NCBI GenBank assembly: GCA_029582165.1
Contig: CM055873.1
Span: 52,158,581-52,222,580 of the forward strand
Direction: 5' to 3'
DNA from: Portulaca oleracea
Taxonomy: Eukaryota > Streptophyta > Magnoliopsida > Caryophyllales > Portulacaceae
DNA length: 64,000 nucleotides
This document shows positions 10,497 through 20,856 of the stretch, piece after piece. The translations under genes were made by a program, and so were the position numbers. Below the pieces are notes generated by a model. It worked only from the letters and a program-made list of their open reading frames with translations, was not told where the DNA came from and made no database searches. Position 1 is the stretch's first letter; the number at the start of each line of letters is the position of its first letter.

Positions 10497-13400
10497 ATGG
10501 CTGAAGCTATTGTCACTGAGTTGATCAAGTCTTTGTTAGAGAAGTTGGTCTGTGCAGCAGTCGACGAGGCCCGTTTTGCTGCTGAGAGGGACTCCCACTT
10601 GAATGAGCTTGCAAAAACTAAGGCCATGGTTGATGCTTTCCTTCTTGATCAAGATGATGCTGCCATGACACTGCAGAATGGCACCGGGCTCGCACGACGT
10701 GAGCTGCTCAGGCTGAGGTCTGCCCTCGACATGATCGACGACTTGCTGGATGAAACTGCTGCTAGATCCCAGATCAAACGAGGTGCAGCAGGTTTCAAAG
10801 ATCGGGTACGGTTGTTCTTCTCAGTGGATTTCAACCCGATTTTGTGTTTGTGGAGGGATGTTAAGCATGTTAAGGGTATTAGGGAGGAACTTGATTCCTT
10901 AAACAAGGATCATGCCCTGTTGGGAAGCATATTGTCCATGCTTCCAAGTGCTGTCACCCAAACATCCTCAGCACCAAAAAGAGATCTGGGTTCTGATGTA
11001 ATCTCGAATGAGGTCATAGGGAGGGATTCGGAAAGAGATGTTATAATAAGAATGCTTCAGGATTCCCCTCATCCTTCATCTGAATCCTCTCCTTTTTCTG
11101 TGATTGCCATTGTGGGTTTTGGGGGGATGGGGAAAACCACATTGGCTCAGTATGTTTATAATCATGAATGGGTGAAGAACCACTTTGACATACTGCTTTG
11201 GGTTTATGCTTCTCGTGACTTTGATGCTAAGGAGATACTAGACAAAATTCTAGCATCTGCTAAGCGTGAAGCAAGAAGATGTGATTTGGAGATGAATGAG
11301 TTACAACTTCATGTCAAAGAAAATATTGAGGGGAAAAAATATCTCCTAGTGTTAGATGATATTTGGGATGACAACAAGAGATTGCATGCAGAATGGGACA
11401 GGTTGAGAACAACACTCATGCATGGTGGCAAAGGGAGTAAGGTTCTCATCACCACACGTGATGAGAATGTGGCCGCAACAGTGGGTTGCATTCAGCCATA
11501 CAAGCTCGCCGATCTAAATGAAGCGGACGCTTGTCGTCTCTTCAAACTTGTTGCGTTTAGAACGGAGCACAAGCTGGAGTTGGAGGACATTGGAGAGCAG
11601 ATTGCGAAAGGTTGCCCCCGTATTCCTCTTGTAATCCGCTCTATAGCGGGCACCTTAAGGATGAAGCCTGAGGTTGGGCATTGGCAGGAGTTTCTAGAGA
11701 ATAAGCTCCATACTTCGATTTCTCGAGAAAATGTCGTAATGGATTCCTTGAAGCTTAGCTACAATCAACTCCAACCGAGGCTAAAGCTTTGTTTCGCTTG
11801 TTGTTCCTTGTTTCCCAAGGGTTACGAATTTGAGAGGAATGAGTTAGTTTGTTTATGGAATGCATTCGAATGTGGAGAAGAAAGAGAAGAGAACCGGAGC
11901 TCAGAGGAAGCAGGAGAAGAATACGTGCTCAACCAACTACTGCAGCGTGGATTCTTGCAAAATGCAGAGGAGGATGAATTTGGTTGTATAGCAAAGTTCA
12001 GTATGCATGACTTGATCTATGACCTAGCTCTCAATATAAGTCGCCCTGCTTATGAGATGTTGGATTCTCTTGAATTGATCAAAGAAACAATATCTCATGT
12101 GTCTTTCACTCAAAATGTGCAGTTTGAATTTCATCTGCCACCCTCCCTCCTAAAACATAAAGCGAAATTGCGGTCACTCCTTATGCTTGATTCCTATACC
12201 TGGTTTGGGCTACAACTGAAGGAACTGCCCAAACTACAATATTTGAAGGCATTAAGCTTGCCGAGAATGAAGGTGACTGAAATCCCGAGCTCAATAGGCA
12301 AGCTGATCCACCTCAGGTACCTAAATCTATCACAAAATTTTTTCTGTGGTTTCCCCAAATCAATCACACAGCTTGTAAACCTGTTTTGTTTAAACCTCAC
12401 TGGCTGCAAGTACCTAGAGGAATTACCAATAGATATGAGCAAGCTGGTGAAGCTAAAGCACCTTCACTTAAAAGGGTGTGACAAGTTGACACACATGCCA
12501 TTAGGGTTCGGAAAGCTGACCCACTTGGAATTATTAGACAAGTATGTAGTGGGCGAGAGCCAAAGCAGTGGCAAGGTGCTGGTAGGAGGGCTAGATTATC
12601 TTACTCACCTCAATAATCTCAAGGGTGAGTTGATCATATCAGTGAATAGTGTTCCTGAGGGTAAGTTGGGATCAGGTAAGAAGACACTCATGGAGGAGAA
12701 AAGGAAGCTAAGTTCCTTGTGTATAGTTTTCAAACCATGGGAAATATCAAAAGAAGAGAGTGAGATGGTGTTGGATAGCTTAAAACCCCATGTTAATTTG
12801 AGATATCTATTTATTCAAAGTTATAGGGGGGATAAGCTTCCAAGTTGGATGATGGAGTTTGGCTACCTTTATAAGTTGGTCAGGATTAAGTTGGAAGATT
12901 TTGAAGGCTGTACATATCTTTGTGCATTGGGAAAACTTCCTAATCTCAAAGTCCTCCACCTTCGGAATATGAGTACCGTGGAGTACATAGAGCAAAGTAC
13001 AGTCGATACTCCTAGTCAGCATATTGCATCTCATCCCTTCTTTCCAAGCCTTGAAGAGCTCATTCTTCATGGCATGCCATGCTTAAAAGGATGGAGCACT
13101 ATCAAATATCATTCAGCTTTCCCCAACTTGAAGAGATTGAACTTTAAAGAGCTGGGGTTGGAGGTAGTTCCAGGGGAATTCCAAGGTTCCTCCTCCCTTG
13201 AATCGCTTGAAATTCGGGGGTGCCAAGAGTTGACAGATATTCCAATGTGGATTGACAATCTCACCAGTCTACGAAAGTTGGAGATTAGTTATTGTCAAAA
13301 ATTGACTTGGTTGCCGAAGCAGATAGGCAACGTCTCCAACTTGGAGGAGCTGGAAATCATATACTGCCCGAGGCTTAGAGAAAAAAAGGAAGCAGGTCGA

Positions 13401-14459
13401 GATGAACAAATAACTTCTTCATCGTCCAAGTTGAAGGTAGTAAATTTTGAGAATGTTGGGCTGGAGGCTGTTCCTGATTGTTTTCGAGGCCTTTCCTCGC
13501 TGCAATCACTTGAAATAAGATATTGCAATGAATTTAGTGAATTTCCAGAGTGGATTGACACTCTCGCCTCCCTCAAAGAACTTGTTATTCGTAGTTGCCA
13601 TCAATTGACATCATTGCCGAAGCAGATAGCTCACCTATCCAACTTAGAGGGCCTTGTAATAGAGGAATGCCCGAACATGAGCTGGAAGGGAAGAAATGAA
13701 GTAGGGAGTACGAAGTCAGAGCCCCATTGGATGCAACAAAGGCAGGGTACAGACAAAGGCAAACAAACATTGATTCCTCCATTCCCTAACTTGAAGGGAT
13801 TATTATTGTGGAATGTTGGGGTAGAAGTGATTCCTGATGAATTTCAAGGCATCTCATCACTTGAATCACTTTGGATTTATGGATGTTCAAAACTGAAGGA
13901 TATACCAAAGTGGATTGGAAGCCTCAGCTACTCCCTCAAAAGGCTTCATATTCAGAATTGTCCACAGTTGACATCATTAGTTGAGCAAATGGTAGCCTTT
14001 CCCAACCTCGAGGAACTTATATTTGGTCAGTGCCTTAAGGTGGAGAAAATATGGGAGAAGGCAATAAATGAAGAAGAAGAAGAATCTGAATGGGACGCCC
14101 TTAATCCTTACTTCCCAAACTTGAAGCAACTATGTCTTTGGGATCTACAGGTAAAAGTAGTTCCTAAAGAGTTTCGGGGCATTTCCTCCCTTGAAGATCT
14201 TGACATTAGACACTGGGAACAATTGGAGGAACTACCAGAGTGGATACACACACTTACCTCCCTCAAAGAGCTGTTGATTTTTGAATGTCCCAAATTGAGA
14301 AGGTTGCCAAACCAGATAGCCAACCTCTCCAACTTGAAGGAGCTCCATATCAGAGACTGCCCGAGCCTTGTGAAAAGATGCAAGAACCCAGAAGGTGAAG
14401 ATTGGCCCCTCATTCAACATGTCCATGATGTCTACCTCAACGATTTCAAGCAAACGTAA
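10497..14459 (+). CDS. NLR-A: CC-NB-ARC-LRR disease resistance protein, RGA-like
   Basis: Single-exon gene, 1320 aa, starting at ATG 10497 (MAEAIVTELIKSLL, a standard CNL start; the in-frame TTG upstream is not used). An Rx-type coiled coil occupies about 1-140, with LDMIDDLLDE in the place of the EDVID motif. NB-ARC runs from about 172: P-loop GFGGMGKTT (207-215), kinase-2 YLLVLDDIWDD (282-292; the final W marks the non-TIR class), RNBS-B GSKVLITTRDENV (about 313), a degenerate GLPL box (CPRIPLVIRSIAG), RNBS-D CFACCSLFPKGYEF (432-445), and MHD at 503-505. LRRs follow from about 560, ending in four super-modules that begin near residues 875, 979, 1096 and 1206. All nucleotide-switch residues are present and no lesion was found, so it is probably functional. 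The role, intracellular detection of pathogen effectors, is by family; the pathogen is unknown. Confidence 0.93.
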   Translation: MAEAIVTELIKSLLEKLVCAAVDEARFAAERDSHLNELAKTKAMVDAFLLDQDDAAMTLQNGTGLARRELLRLRSALDMIDDLLDETAARSQIKRGAAGFKDRVRLFFSVDFNPILCLWRDVKHVKGIREELDSLNKDHALLGSILSMLPSAVTQTSSAPKRDLGSDVISNEVIGRDSERDVIIRMLQDSPHPSSESSPFSVIAIVGFGGMGKTTLAQYVYNHEWVKNHFDILLWVYASRDFDAKEILDKILASAKREARRCDLEMNELQLHVKENIEGKKYLLVLDDIWDDNKRLHAEWDRLRTTLMHGGKGSKVLITTRDENVAATVGCIQPYKLADLNEADACRLFKLVAFRTEHKLELEDIGEQIAKGCPRIPLVIRSIAGTLRMKPEVGHWQEFLENKLHTSISRENVVMDSLKLSYNQLQPRLKLCFACCSLFPKGYEFERNELVCLWNAFECGEEREENRSSEEAGEEYVLNQLLQRGFLQNAEEDEFGCIAKFSMHDLIYDLALNISRPAYEMLDSLELIKETISHVSFTQNVQFEFHLPPSLLKHKAKLRSLLMLDSYTWFGLQLKELPKLQYLKALSLPRMKVTEIPSSIGKLIHLRYLNLSQNFFCGFPKSITQLVNLFCLNLTGCKYLEELPIDMSKLVKLKHLHLKGCDKLTHMPLGFGKLTHLELLDKYVVGESQSSGKVLVGGLDYLTHLNNLKGELIISVNSVPEGKLGSGKKTLMEEKRKLSSLCIVFKPWEISKEESEMVLDSLKPHVNLRYLFIQSYRGDKLPSWMMEFGYLYKLVRIKLEDFEGCTYLCALGKLPNLKVLHLRNMSTVEYIEQSTVDTPSQHIASHPFFPSLEELILHGMPCLKGWSTIKYHSAFPNLKRLNFKELGLEVVPGEFQGSSSLESLEIRGCQELTDIPMWIDNLTSLRKLEISYCQKLTWLPKQIGNVSNLEELEIIYCPRLREKKEAGRDEQITSSSSKLKVVNFENVGLEAVPDCFRGLSSLQSLEIRYCNEFSEFPEWIDTLASLKELVIRSCHQLTSLPKQIAHLSNLEGLVIEECPNMSWKGRNEVGSTKSEPHWMQQRQGTDKGKQTLIPPFPNLKGLLLWNVGVEVIPDEFQGISSLESLWIYGCSKLKDIPKWIGSLSYSLKRLHIQNCPQLTSLVEQMVAFPNLEELIFGQCLKVEKIWEKAINEEEEESEWDALNPYFPNLKQLCLWDLQVKVVPKEFRGISSLEDLDIRHWEQLEELPEWIHTLTSLKELLIFECPKLRRLPNQIANLSNLKELHIRDCPSLVKRCKNPEGEDWPLIQHVHDVYLNDFKQT

Positions 14460-14965
14460 GAGTAGAAAACAAACAATTTTATTTTGATATACTTCCACTT
14501 GTATCTAAAAAAGTGATAAAGTCATTCAGTAGTTTTCTTTCTTGAAAAATAATCTTTACTTAGTTTATGTTGTTAATTCAGAGATGTTGTAATACTTGTT
14601 CAAGATCAAAGAAACAAACAAAGAATTTACCTTTGAAAAGCTTTGGAATTTCGCCATCAATTTGACCATGCGTTGCTTCCCAAATTCTGCAAAATTGCTG
14701 TAGTTACTGATAAGCAGATCGAAATTTAGGAATGCAATTTGAGAGAAAAAAATTGCAATTAGCCCTCTAAAAAAGATGGAAGCCATTAAATCTGAAGAAG
14801 AAAGGATTGATGGAGTTGAATGTTTTTGGCGGATGAATTTGGAGGGGGAAGAAAGATGGGCGAAGGCACAACCGACCTGGCCCTTGGGGTTTGAACAAGC
14901 ATCAAAGCGTATGCCATCAGAATTTAGAGCCGTAAAAAAATCCGGGGTAATTCCGGGTTTGGATA
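14460..14965 (+). repeat. Conserved NLR 3' flank, copy 3 (after NLR-A)
   Basis: Full-length version of the flank: AGAGTAGAAAACAAACAATT, GTATCTAAAAAAGTGATAAA, CAAGATCAAAGAAACAAACA, a CTTTGAAAAGCTTTGG block, then ATGGAAGCCATTAAATCTGA. The AG/GT-bounded minus-strand segment is 14631-14686 (56 nt here). Likely 3' UTR plus duplicated spacer. Confidence 0.7.
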
Positions 14966-14974
14966 AATCTTTGA

Positions 14975-15275
14975 TATTTGATAATACACTGAATTTTAGG
15001 GGTATTGGAAAATAATGTAATTAACTTTTTTTTTGAACTCTAATACACTGAACTTTGAGGGTATTGGATAATAACGCACTCAGACCAATTTAGCTAGTGG
15101 TTGACGCAGTGGCTGTTCTACTTTGATGTGTCGTTTTCCTATTTTTTTAAGAATTTTGTCGTATAAGAAAGTACACATAAGCAGGATGACTAATATATTT
15201 TTTTAAAAAAAAAGAAAAACGATACCTCGAAGTAGGACAACCACCACGTCAACCACCAGCTGAACTGTACGTGAT
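14975..15275. repeat. Inverted-repeat element, partial copy
   Basis: Contains ATACACTGAATTTTAGGGGT and a second diverged copy of the same unit 65 bp on. After that comes the interior also seen at 20940-21130 and 55865-56020 (GTGTCGTTTTCCTATTTTTTTAAG..., ...AAAAACGATACCTCGAAGTAGGAC). The right arm is missing or decayed. Confidence 0.5.
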
Positions 15276-15915
15276 TTTTAATGAACTTACGAAGTTTGTC
15301 CCAAATTTTTTTGATTTTTTCGGTTTTCCCCATTTTTTCACTTTCATTCCTTTAAAAAAAAAATCATAATAACTGCTTGAGGTTTTAAAAAATAATTTAA
15401 AAATTCTTTTAGTAAAACGCTTTACGACCTTTCTAGGGCAGGAATGAAAAAATAAAAAAAATATGGAGGTAAATTTCGTACCACTATAATACAGTTTTTA
15501 TTTTCTTATACCATATTATTGACATACAAAAGCTGAAAATAGAGATGATTGTAATCCAATTTTCCTAAAACAATTATCAAATTATCTGTATTTCTTTACG
15601 TCAACTTACATTAATTAAGAAACCGGATACTTAAATTTACTGCATTTGCATTTCTTCAAACACTCCTTTGGAACACTATTTCAACCACAATATACCATTT
15701 AAACAACTAATTTTTCTGAATATGGCTTTAATATTAGCTTGTATATGTATACATACCAGTGCTTGATGCCTTGATCCATCAAGCATAAAGGAGGAAGGAA
15801 AAACTAACATGTTCCCTGTTTGTCTGAAACCACCAAGAAGCTTGTCTCCACTCCAAGGAAGCAATGATAATTCCCTTTAAAATATTGGACCCAAAGAAAA
15901 GTATATATCCATTCT
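15276..15915. repeat. Duplicated NLR-upstream block (also at 57800-58487)
   Basis: Runs in parallel with 57800-58487: TTTTTAATGAACTTAC, GACCTTTC(T/C)AGGGCAGGAATG, GGAGGTAAATTTCGTACCAC, and GAGGAAGGAAAAACTAACATG in both. Here it leads into the NLR-B promoter. No gene inside. Confidence 0.7.
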
Positions 15916-16228
15916 ACAGCAAAAAGAAAAGAATAGAATTCAAAGTGATGCCTTAGTTTTCACTAAAGTTATGCCTTGACAAGAAATGGAACTTGGTCCA
16001 TTTTGTTGCAAAGCATACATAAGCTATGGTACAAATATTCTGGAATAAATCCTTTTGTCATGAAACGTGTTCGAATCAATGAGCTTTACTTGATGCCATC
16101 CATATTTGTTGAGAATCTCCATTTTCTTATATTGTTTAGAGATTGCATGAAGCTATGATATGTGAAGAATTATTCTAAACTTATCAACAAGTTTTGGATG
16201 CAGGGAAGTTATTCTCATGGTCATGTCC

Positions 16229-16238
16229 TATTTATAGG
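16229..16238 (+). promoter_or_regulatory. Putative TATA box of NLR-B
   Basis: TATTTATAGG lies about 135 bp upstream of the ATG at 16373, a reasonable distance for a plant core promoter with a short leader. Position and motif are the only support. Confidence 0.4.
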
Positions 16239-16372
16239 GAGCGAATTCGGGCCATATTCCTCATCATCCTCACACAAAAATATATCATCTTCCAAACACT
16301 CTCTTGTTGAAAACTCATTCCTCTTTTAATTCATATCCACCACCCTCCCCTTCCAAAAAAAAAAAAAAAAAG

Positions 16373-19300
16373 ATGGCTGAAGCTTTAGCCATGGAATTTC
16401 TTAAACTGTTAGGGGAGAAGCTGTTTTCCGGAGCAGTGAATGAAATTCTCTTGGCTGCTAATGTCGAACCCCACATCAATAGCCTTGCAGACACAAAAGC
16501 CATGATCGAAGCGTTGCTCCTCGATACAGATTCCAGTGCCCAGGAGCATAGCAGCCGTGTGTCGCGACTACAACTGGAGAGGCTCAGTTGCGTGATGGAC
16601 AAGATCGACGACTTGTTGGATGAGAAAGAGACTCAATCAAAGCTCAGAGAACTTGCTGCATCCAGTGGGCTCAAAGCTAAGGTACGTGGGTTCTGCTCGC
16701 TTGATATGAACCCCGTGTTGTCCCTGTGTAGACAAGTTAGACAAGTCAAGGATATTAGTAAAGAAATAGAGTCCATCTCTAAGAACCGTGGTTTGCTTGA
16801 TAGTTACTTGAGCAAACTGACCAAGCTCAACCCACAAACAGAACAAAATCGAGAAACTGGGTCTCATACAATCATTGAAGAGATTGTAGGGCGAGATCTA
16901 GACAAGGATGTCTTAGTAAAAAGGCTTTTTGATCACTCATCTAGCTTTGATGTGGTTGCCATTGTTGGGATTGGTGGTATGGGGAAAACCACATTGGCTC
17001 AGTATGTTTACAATGATGACATAGTGAGGAAACACTTTGATCAACGGTTGTGGGTTTATGCTACTCGAGCTTTTAGTGTCATAGAGATACTAGAGAAAAT
17101 TTTAGTGTGTATGGGCAAAGAAATACCACGCCCATCGACAATGGATAGGTTGCAGAACATCCTCCTAGAAAATATCAAGAAGCAGAAGTATCTCCTAGTC
17201 TTGGATGATGTATGGGATATTGATGGGAATTTGAGTTTAAAGTGGGAGGAAATGAGAAAATTACTTGTAAGGGGTGTAAGTGGGAGTAAGGTTCTCATAA
17301 CCACACGTGATGAGGATGTAGCCATAACAATAGGGTGTACTCGCCCATACATGCTTAAGGATTTTGAGGAATCAGAGGCTTGGCTTCTTTTCGAACAGGT
17401 TGCTTTCACACGAGGGCGCTTGCCAGAGTTGGGGATAAGAGAGTTAGAGAAGATAGGAAAGGAGATTTTAGAAAAGTGCCCTCGTGTCCCTCTTGTGATT
17501 CGCACAGTAGCGGGTACTTTAAGTAAGAAGCCTAAAGTTGAGGACTGGTCGAAGTTTAAGGACGAGGAACTTTCCACTTTTACCAGTCGAGAAAGTAGCA
17601 TCAATCAATCCTTGAGGCTCAGTTATGATCAACTCGATCCATGGCTGAAGCGATGTTTTGCTTGTTCTTCCTTGTTCCCTAAGGGTTACAAATTTGACAA
17701 GCATGAGATGATTTGCATTTGGAGTGCTTTGGGATATGTAAAAGCTCGATATGAAAATCAAACCTTGGATGATGCAGGGGAAGAATATGTGCACAGTCTC
17801 ATGCAATGCGGCTTCTTACAAGATGCACAAAAGGATGAGTTTGGGAGCATAGAGAGTTTTAAAATGCATGACTTAATTCATGATCTCGCTCTCTCTGTCA
17901 GTGGCCACAACTACAAGATGGTGAGTTCTATTGAGCTTAAATTGAGAGTTTGTCATGTATCCTTTAGTGAAGAAGTGAAGTTTGAAGGGGACCTCCCACA
18001 ATCCCTCCTTGGAACAAAGGAGAAGCTGCGATCACTTGTCGTGCTTCGGGCCAATAACAGTAAAGGATATCTACAACTAAAAGAATTGCCAAGATTTCAA
18101 TGTTTGAGAGTGTTAAGGCTGCCATCCATAGGGTTGAAAGAAGTCCCTTTCTCAATAACCAAGCTGATCCACCTAAGGTATCTGAACTTGTCCCACAATT
18201 TTTTCTCGAATCTTCCAGGCTCAGTCACCCAACTTATAAACTTGTTGTGTCTAGACCTCAGAGGATGTAAGTATCTAGAGAATTTACCAAGGAATATCAG
18301 CAAACTGGTGAACCTAAAGCACCTTCACTTAAAAGGGTGTGACAAGTTGACACACATGCCGTTGGGGTTCGGAAAGTTGACCCGTTTGGAAATATTAGAC
18401 AATTATGTGGTGGGAGAGAACCAAAGCAGTGGCAAGGTGCTTGTGGGAGGGCTAGATGAACTTACTCACCTCAATAATCTCAAGGGTGAGTTGATTATAT
18501 CTGTGAATAGTGTTCCTGAGGGCAGGTTGGGATCAGGTAAGAAGACAATCATGGACGAGAAAAAGAAGCTAAGTTCTTTGCATATATTTTTCAGACGATG
18601 GCATATATCAAAAGAACATAGTGAGATGGTGTTGGATAGCTTAAAACCCATTGTTAATTTGAGATATCTATTTATTGAACGTTACAGGGGGGAGAAGCTT
18701 CCAAGTTGGATGATGGAGTTAGGCTACCTTCATAAGCTCAATAGGATTACGTTGGAAGATTTTGAAGGTTGTAGATATCTTTGTGCATTGGGAAGACTTC
18801 CTAATCTCAAAGTCCTCCAACTTCGAAATATGAGTATCGTGGAGTACATAGAACAGGGTACAGTCGATACTCCTAGTCAGCATATTGCATCTCATCCCTT
18901 GTTCCCAAGCCTTGAAGAGCTCATTCTTGATGACATGCCATGCTTAAAAGGATGGAGCACTATCAAATATCATTATGCTTTCCCCAACTTGAAGAAATTG
19001 GAATTCTCAGGGTTGGGGTTGGAGGTAGTTCCAGGGGAAGTCCAAGGTGCCTCCTCCCTTGAATCACTTAAGACTGGGTGGTGCCAAGAGTTGAAAGATA
19101 TTCCAGAGTGGATTGACAATTTCACCAGTCTACGGAACTTGGAGATTCTTTACTGTCCAAAATTGAGTTGGTTGCCGAAGCAGATAGCTCACCTATCCAA
19201 CTTAAAGTGCCTTCGTATTTGGCATGGCTCGAACATCGTGGAAATGAGTTGGAAGGGAAGAAATGAAGTAGGGGGTACAAAATCGATGCTCCATTGGATG

Positions 19301-20017
19301 CAACAAAGGGAGGGTACAGACAAAGGCAAACAAGCATTGATTCCTCCATTCCCTAACTTGAAGCATTTAGAATTGTGGAATGTTGGGGTAGAAGTGATTC
19401 CAGAGGAACTTCAAGGCATCTCATCACTTGAATCACTTTGGATTATTGAATGTTACAAACTAAAGGATATACCAAAGTGGATTGGAAGCCTCAGCTACTC
19501 CCTCAAACAGCTTACAATTCAAATGTGTCCACAGTTGACATCATTAGTTGAGGAAATGGTAGCCTTTCCCAACCTCGAGGAACTTCAACTTGAGTGGTGC
19601 CCTAACATGGAGAAACTATGGGAGAAGGCAACAAATGAAGAAGAATCTGAATGGGACACCCTTAATCCTTTCTTCCCAAACTTGAAGGAACTGACTCTTT
19701 GGGAGCTAGAGATAAAAGTAGTTCCTAAAGAGTTTCGGGGCATCTCCTCCCTTGAATATCTTTACATTAATGATTGCAAACAACTGGAGGAACTACCAGA
19801 GTGGATACACACTCTCAAAGAGCTAAGGATTGCAAATTGTCCCAAATTGAGTAGGTTGCCAAACCAAATGGTCAACCTCTCCAACTTGAAGACGCTTAGA
19901 ATCGATGAATGCCCTACTCTTGAGGAAAGATGCAGGAAGCCAGAAGGTGAAGATTGGCCCCTCATTCAACAGGTCGCTTATGTCTACCTCAACGGTGTCA
20001 CTGTCAACCAAAGGTAG
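16373..20017 (+). CDS. NLR-B: CC-NB-ARC-LRR disease resistance protein, RGA-like
   Basis: Single-exon gene, 1214 aa, from ATG 16373 (MAEALAMEFLKLLGEK); the start lies directly after a run of 18 A residues and G, and the longer frame upstream uses a TTG and is rejected. The coiled coil is about 1-135 (MDKIDDLLDE replaces EDVID). NB-ARC: P-loop GIGGMGKTT (199-207), kinase-2 YLLVLDDVWDI (from 273), RNBS-B GSKVLITTRDEDV, degenerate GLPL (CPRVPLVIRTVAG), RNBS-D CFACSSLFPKGYKF (from 428), MHD at 498-500. The LRRs end in three super-modules (starting near 870, 993, 1101), one fewer than NLR-A; the first joins the front of module 1 to the back of module 2. No stop or frameshift, so probably functional. 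It is closest to pseudogene NLR-C in the NB-ARC. Immune-receptor role by family. Confidence 0.93.
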   Translation: MAEALAMEFLKLLGEKLFSGAVNEILLAANVEPHINSLADTKAMIEALLLDTDSSAQEHSSRVSRLQLERLSCVMDKIDDLLDEKETQSKLRELAASSGLKAKVRGFCSLDMNPVLSLCRQVRQVKDISKEIESISKNRGLLDSYLSKLTKLNPQTEQNRETGSHTIIEEIVGRDLDKDVLVKRLFDHSSSFDVVAIVGIGGMGKTTLAQYVYNDDIVRKHFDQRLWVYATRAFSVIEILEKILVCMGKEIPRPSTMDRLQNILLENIKKQKYLLVLDDVWDIDGNLSLKWEEMRKLLVRGVSGSKVLITTRDEDVAITIGCTRPYMLKDFEESEAWLLFEQVAFTRGRLPELGIRELEKIGKEILEKCPRVPLVIRTVAGTLSKKPKVEDWSKFKDEELSTFTSRESSINQSLRLSYDQLDPWLKRCFACSSLFPKGYKFDKHEMICIWSALGYVKARYENQTLDDAGEEYVHSLMQCGFLQDAQKDEFGSIESFKMHDLIHDLALSVSGHNYKMVSSIELKLRVCHVSFSEEVKFEGDLPQSLLGTKEKLRSLVVLRANNSKGYLQLKELPRFQCLRVLRLPSIGLKEVPFSITKLIHLRYLNLSHNFFSNLPGSVTQLINLLCLDLRGCKYLENLPRNISKLVNLKHLHLKGCDKLTHMPLGFGKLTRLEILDNYVVGENQSSGKVLVGGLDELTHLNNLKGELIISVNSVPEGRLGSGKKTIMDEKKKLSSLHIFFRRWHISKEHSEMVLDSLKPIVNLRYLFIERYRGEKLPSWMMELGYLHKLNRITLEDFEGCRYLCALGRLPNLKVLQLRNMSIVEYIEQGTVDTPSQHIASHPLFPSLEELILDDMPCLKGWSTIKYHYAFPNLKKLEFSGLGLEVVPGEVQGASSLESLKTGWCQELKDIPEWIDNFTSLRNLEILYCPKLSWLPKQIAHLSNLKCLRIWHGSNIVEMSWKGRNEVGGTKSMLHWMQQREGTDKGKQALIPPFPNLKHLELWNVGVEVIPEELQGISSLESLWIIECYKLKDIPKWIGSLSYSLKQLTIQMCPQLTSLVEEMVAFPNLEELQLEWCPNMEKLWEKATNEEESEWDTLNPFFPNLKELTLWELEIKVVPKEFRGISSLEYLYINDCKQLEELPEWIHTLKELRIANCPKLSRLPNQMVNLSNLKTLRIDECPTLEERCRKPEGEDWPLIQQVAYVYLNGVTVNQR

Positions 20018-20500
20018 GAGTAGAAAGAAAACAAACAATTTTATTTTGATTTACTTCCACTTGTATCGAAAAAAGTAATAAAGTCATTCAATAGTTTTCT
20101 TTCCAGATAAATAATCTTTACTTAGTTTATGATAATTCAGAGATGTTGTACTACTTGTTCAAGATCAAACAAAAAAACAAAGATTGAATTTACCTTTGAA
20201 AAGCTTTGGAATTTGGCCATCAATTTGACCTTGCTTCCCGAATTCTGCAAAATAGAGTAAACTAATCGGATTTAGGAATGCAATTTGAGACTTGAGAGAA
20301 GAGAAAAAAGATGGAAGCCTTTAAATCTGAAGAAGAAATGATTGATGGAGGTGAAATATTTTGGGTAGATGAATTTTGGAGGGGGAAAAAGAAGGGCGAA
20401 TACGACCGACTTGGGGTCTGAACAAGCATTAAGCGTATGCCATCATCATTTAGAGCCGTCAAAAAAACCGGGGTAATTCCAGATTAATTGGACCTCAGAC
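20018..20500 (+). repeat. Conserved NLR 3' flank, copy 4 (after NLR-B)
   Basis: Same order of blocks as after NLR-A: AACAATTTTATTTTGATTTA, CTTGTATCGAAAAAAGTAATAAA, CCTTTGAAAAGCTTTGGAAT, then ATGGAAGCCTTTAAATCTGA. Small deletions relative to copy 3. Confidence 0.7.
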
Positions 20501-20850
20501 AATAATTTGATATTTGATATGCAACTTTTTCGTATATTTTTTAATCGAATTTGAGTCGGATAAATTAGATAAATATAAGTTGGGATATAGATTGGGTTCG
20601 ACGATAAAATTTTTTAAAAAATTGTGCTTAAATATTCCGTTAAATCGTTTAATGTCAAAATTAGGATGAAAATTCTATGATCATACCCAATTTTTTCTCT
20701 AGATTTGACAAACTTTTGCCGGCCCCACGGCTGATTTGTTTGCATGTTTCCAATAGTTGTTTGATTATGTTGTTTATTTATGTTGTGTTTAAAAAGTTTT
20801 TACAATAAAAGTTATATTTTTATAAGTTATCGAACTACATGACTAAAAGG
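20501..20850. other. Duplicated spacer, no gene
   Basis: Parallel to 55400-55770 (CATACCCAATTTTTT..., GCCCCACGGCTGATTTGTTTGCATG). No ORF. Confidence 0.5.
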
Positions 20851-20856
20851 ATTTTT

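Noticed and set aside
13295..13576. Antisense frames opposite the LRR modules that recur in every NLR copy (also near 13585, 19122, 26083, 35678, 53756)
   Set aside because: They are mirror shadows of the repeated LRR coding sequence; recurrence follows from paralogy and none has its own features.
16304..16372. N-terminal extension of NLR-B with a lysine run
   Set aside because: Starts at TTG and translates a poly(A) stretch; the ATG at 16373 gives the standard MAEA start.
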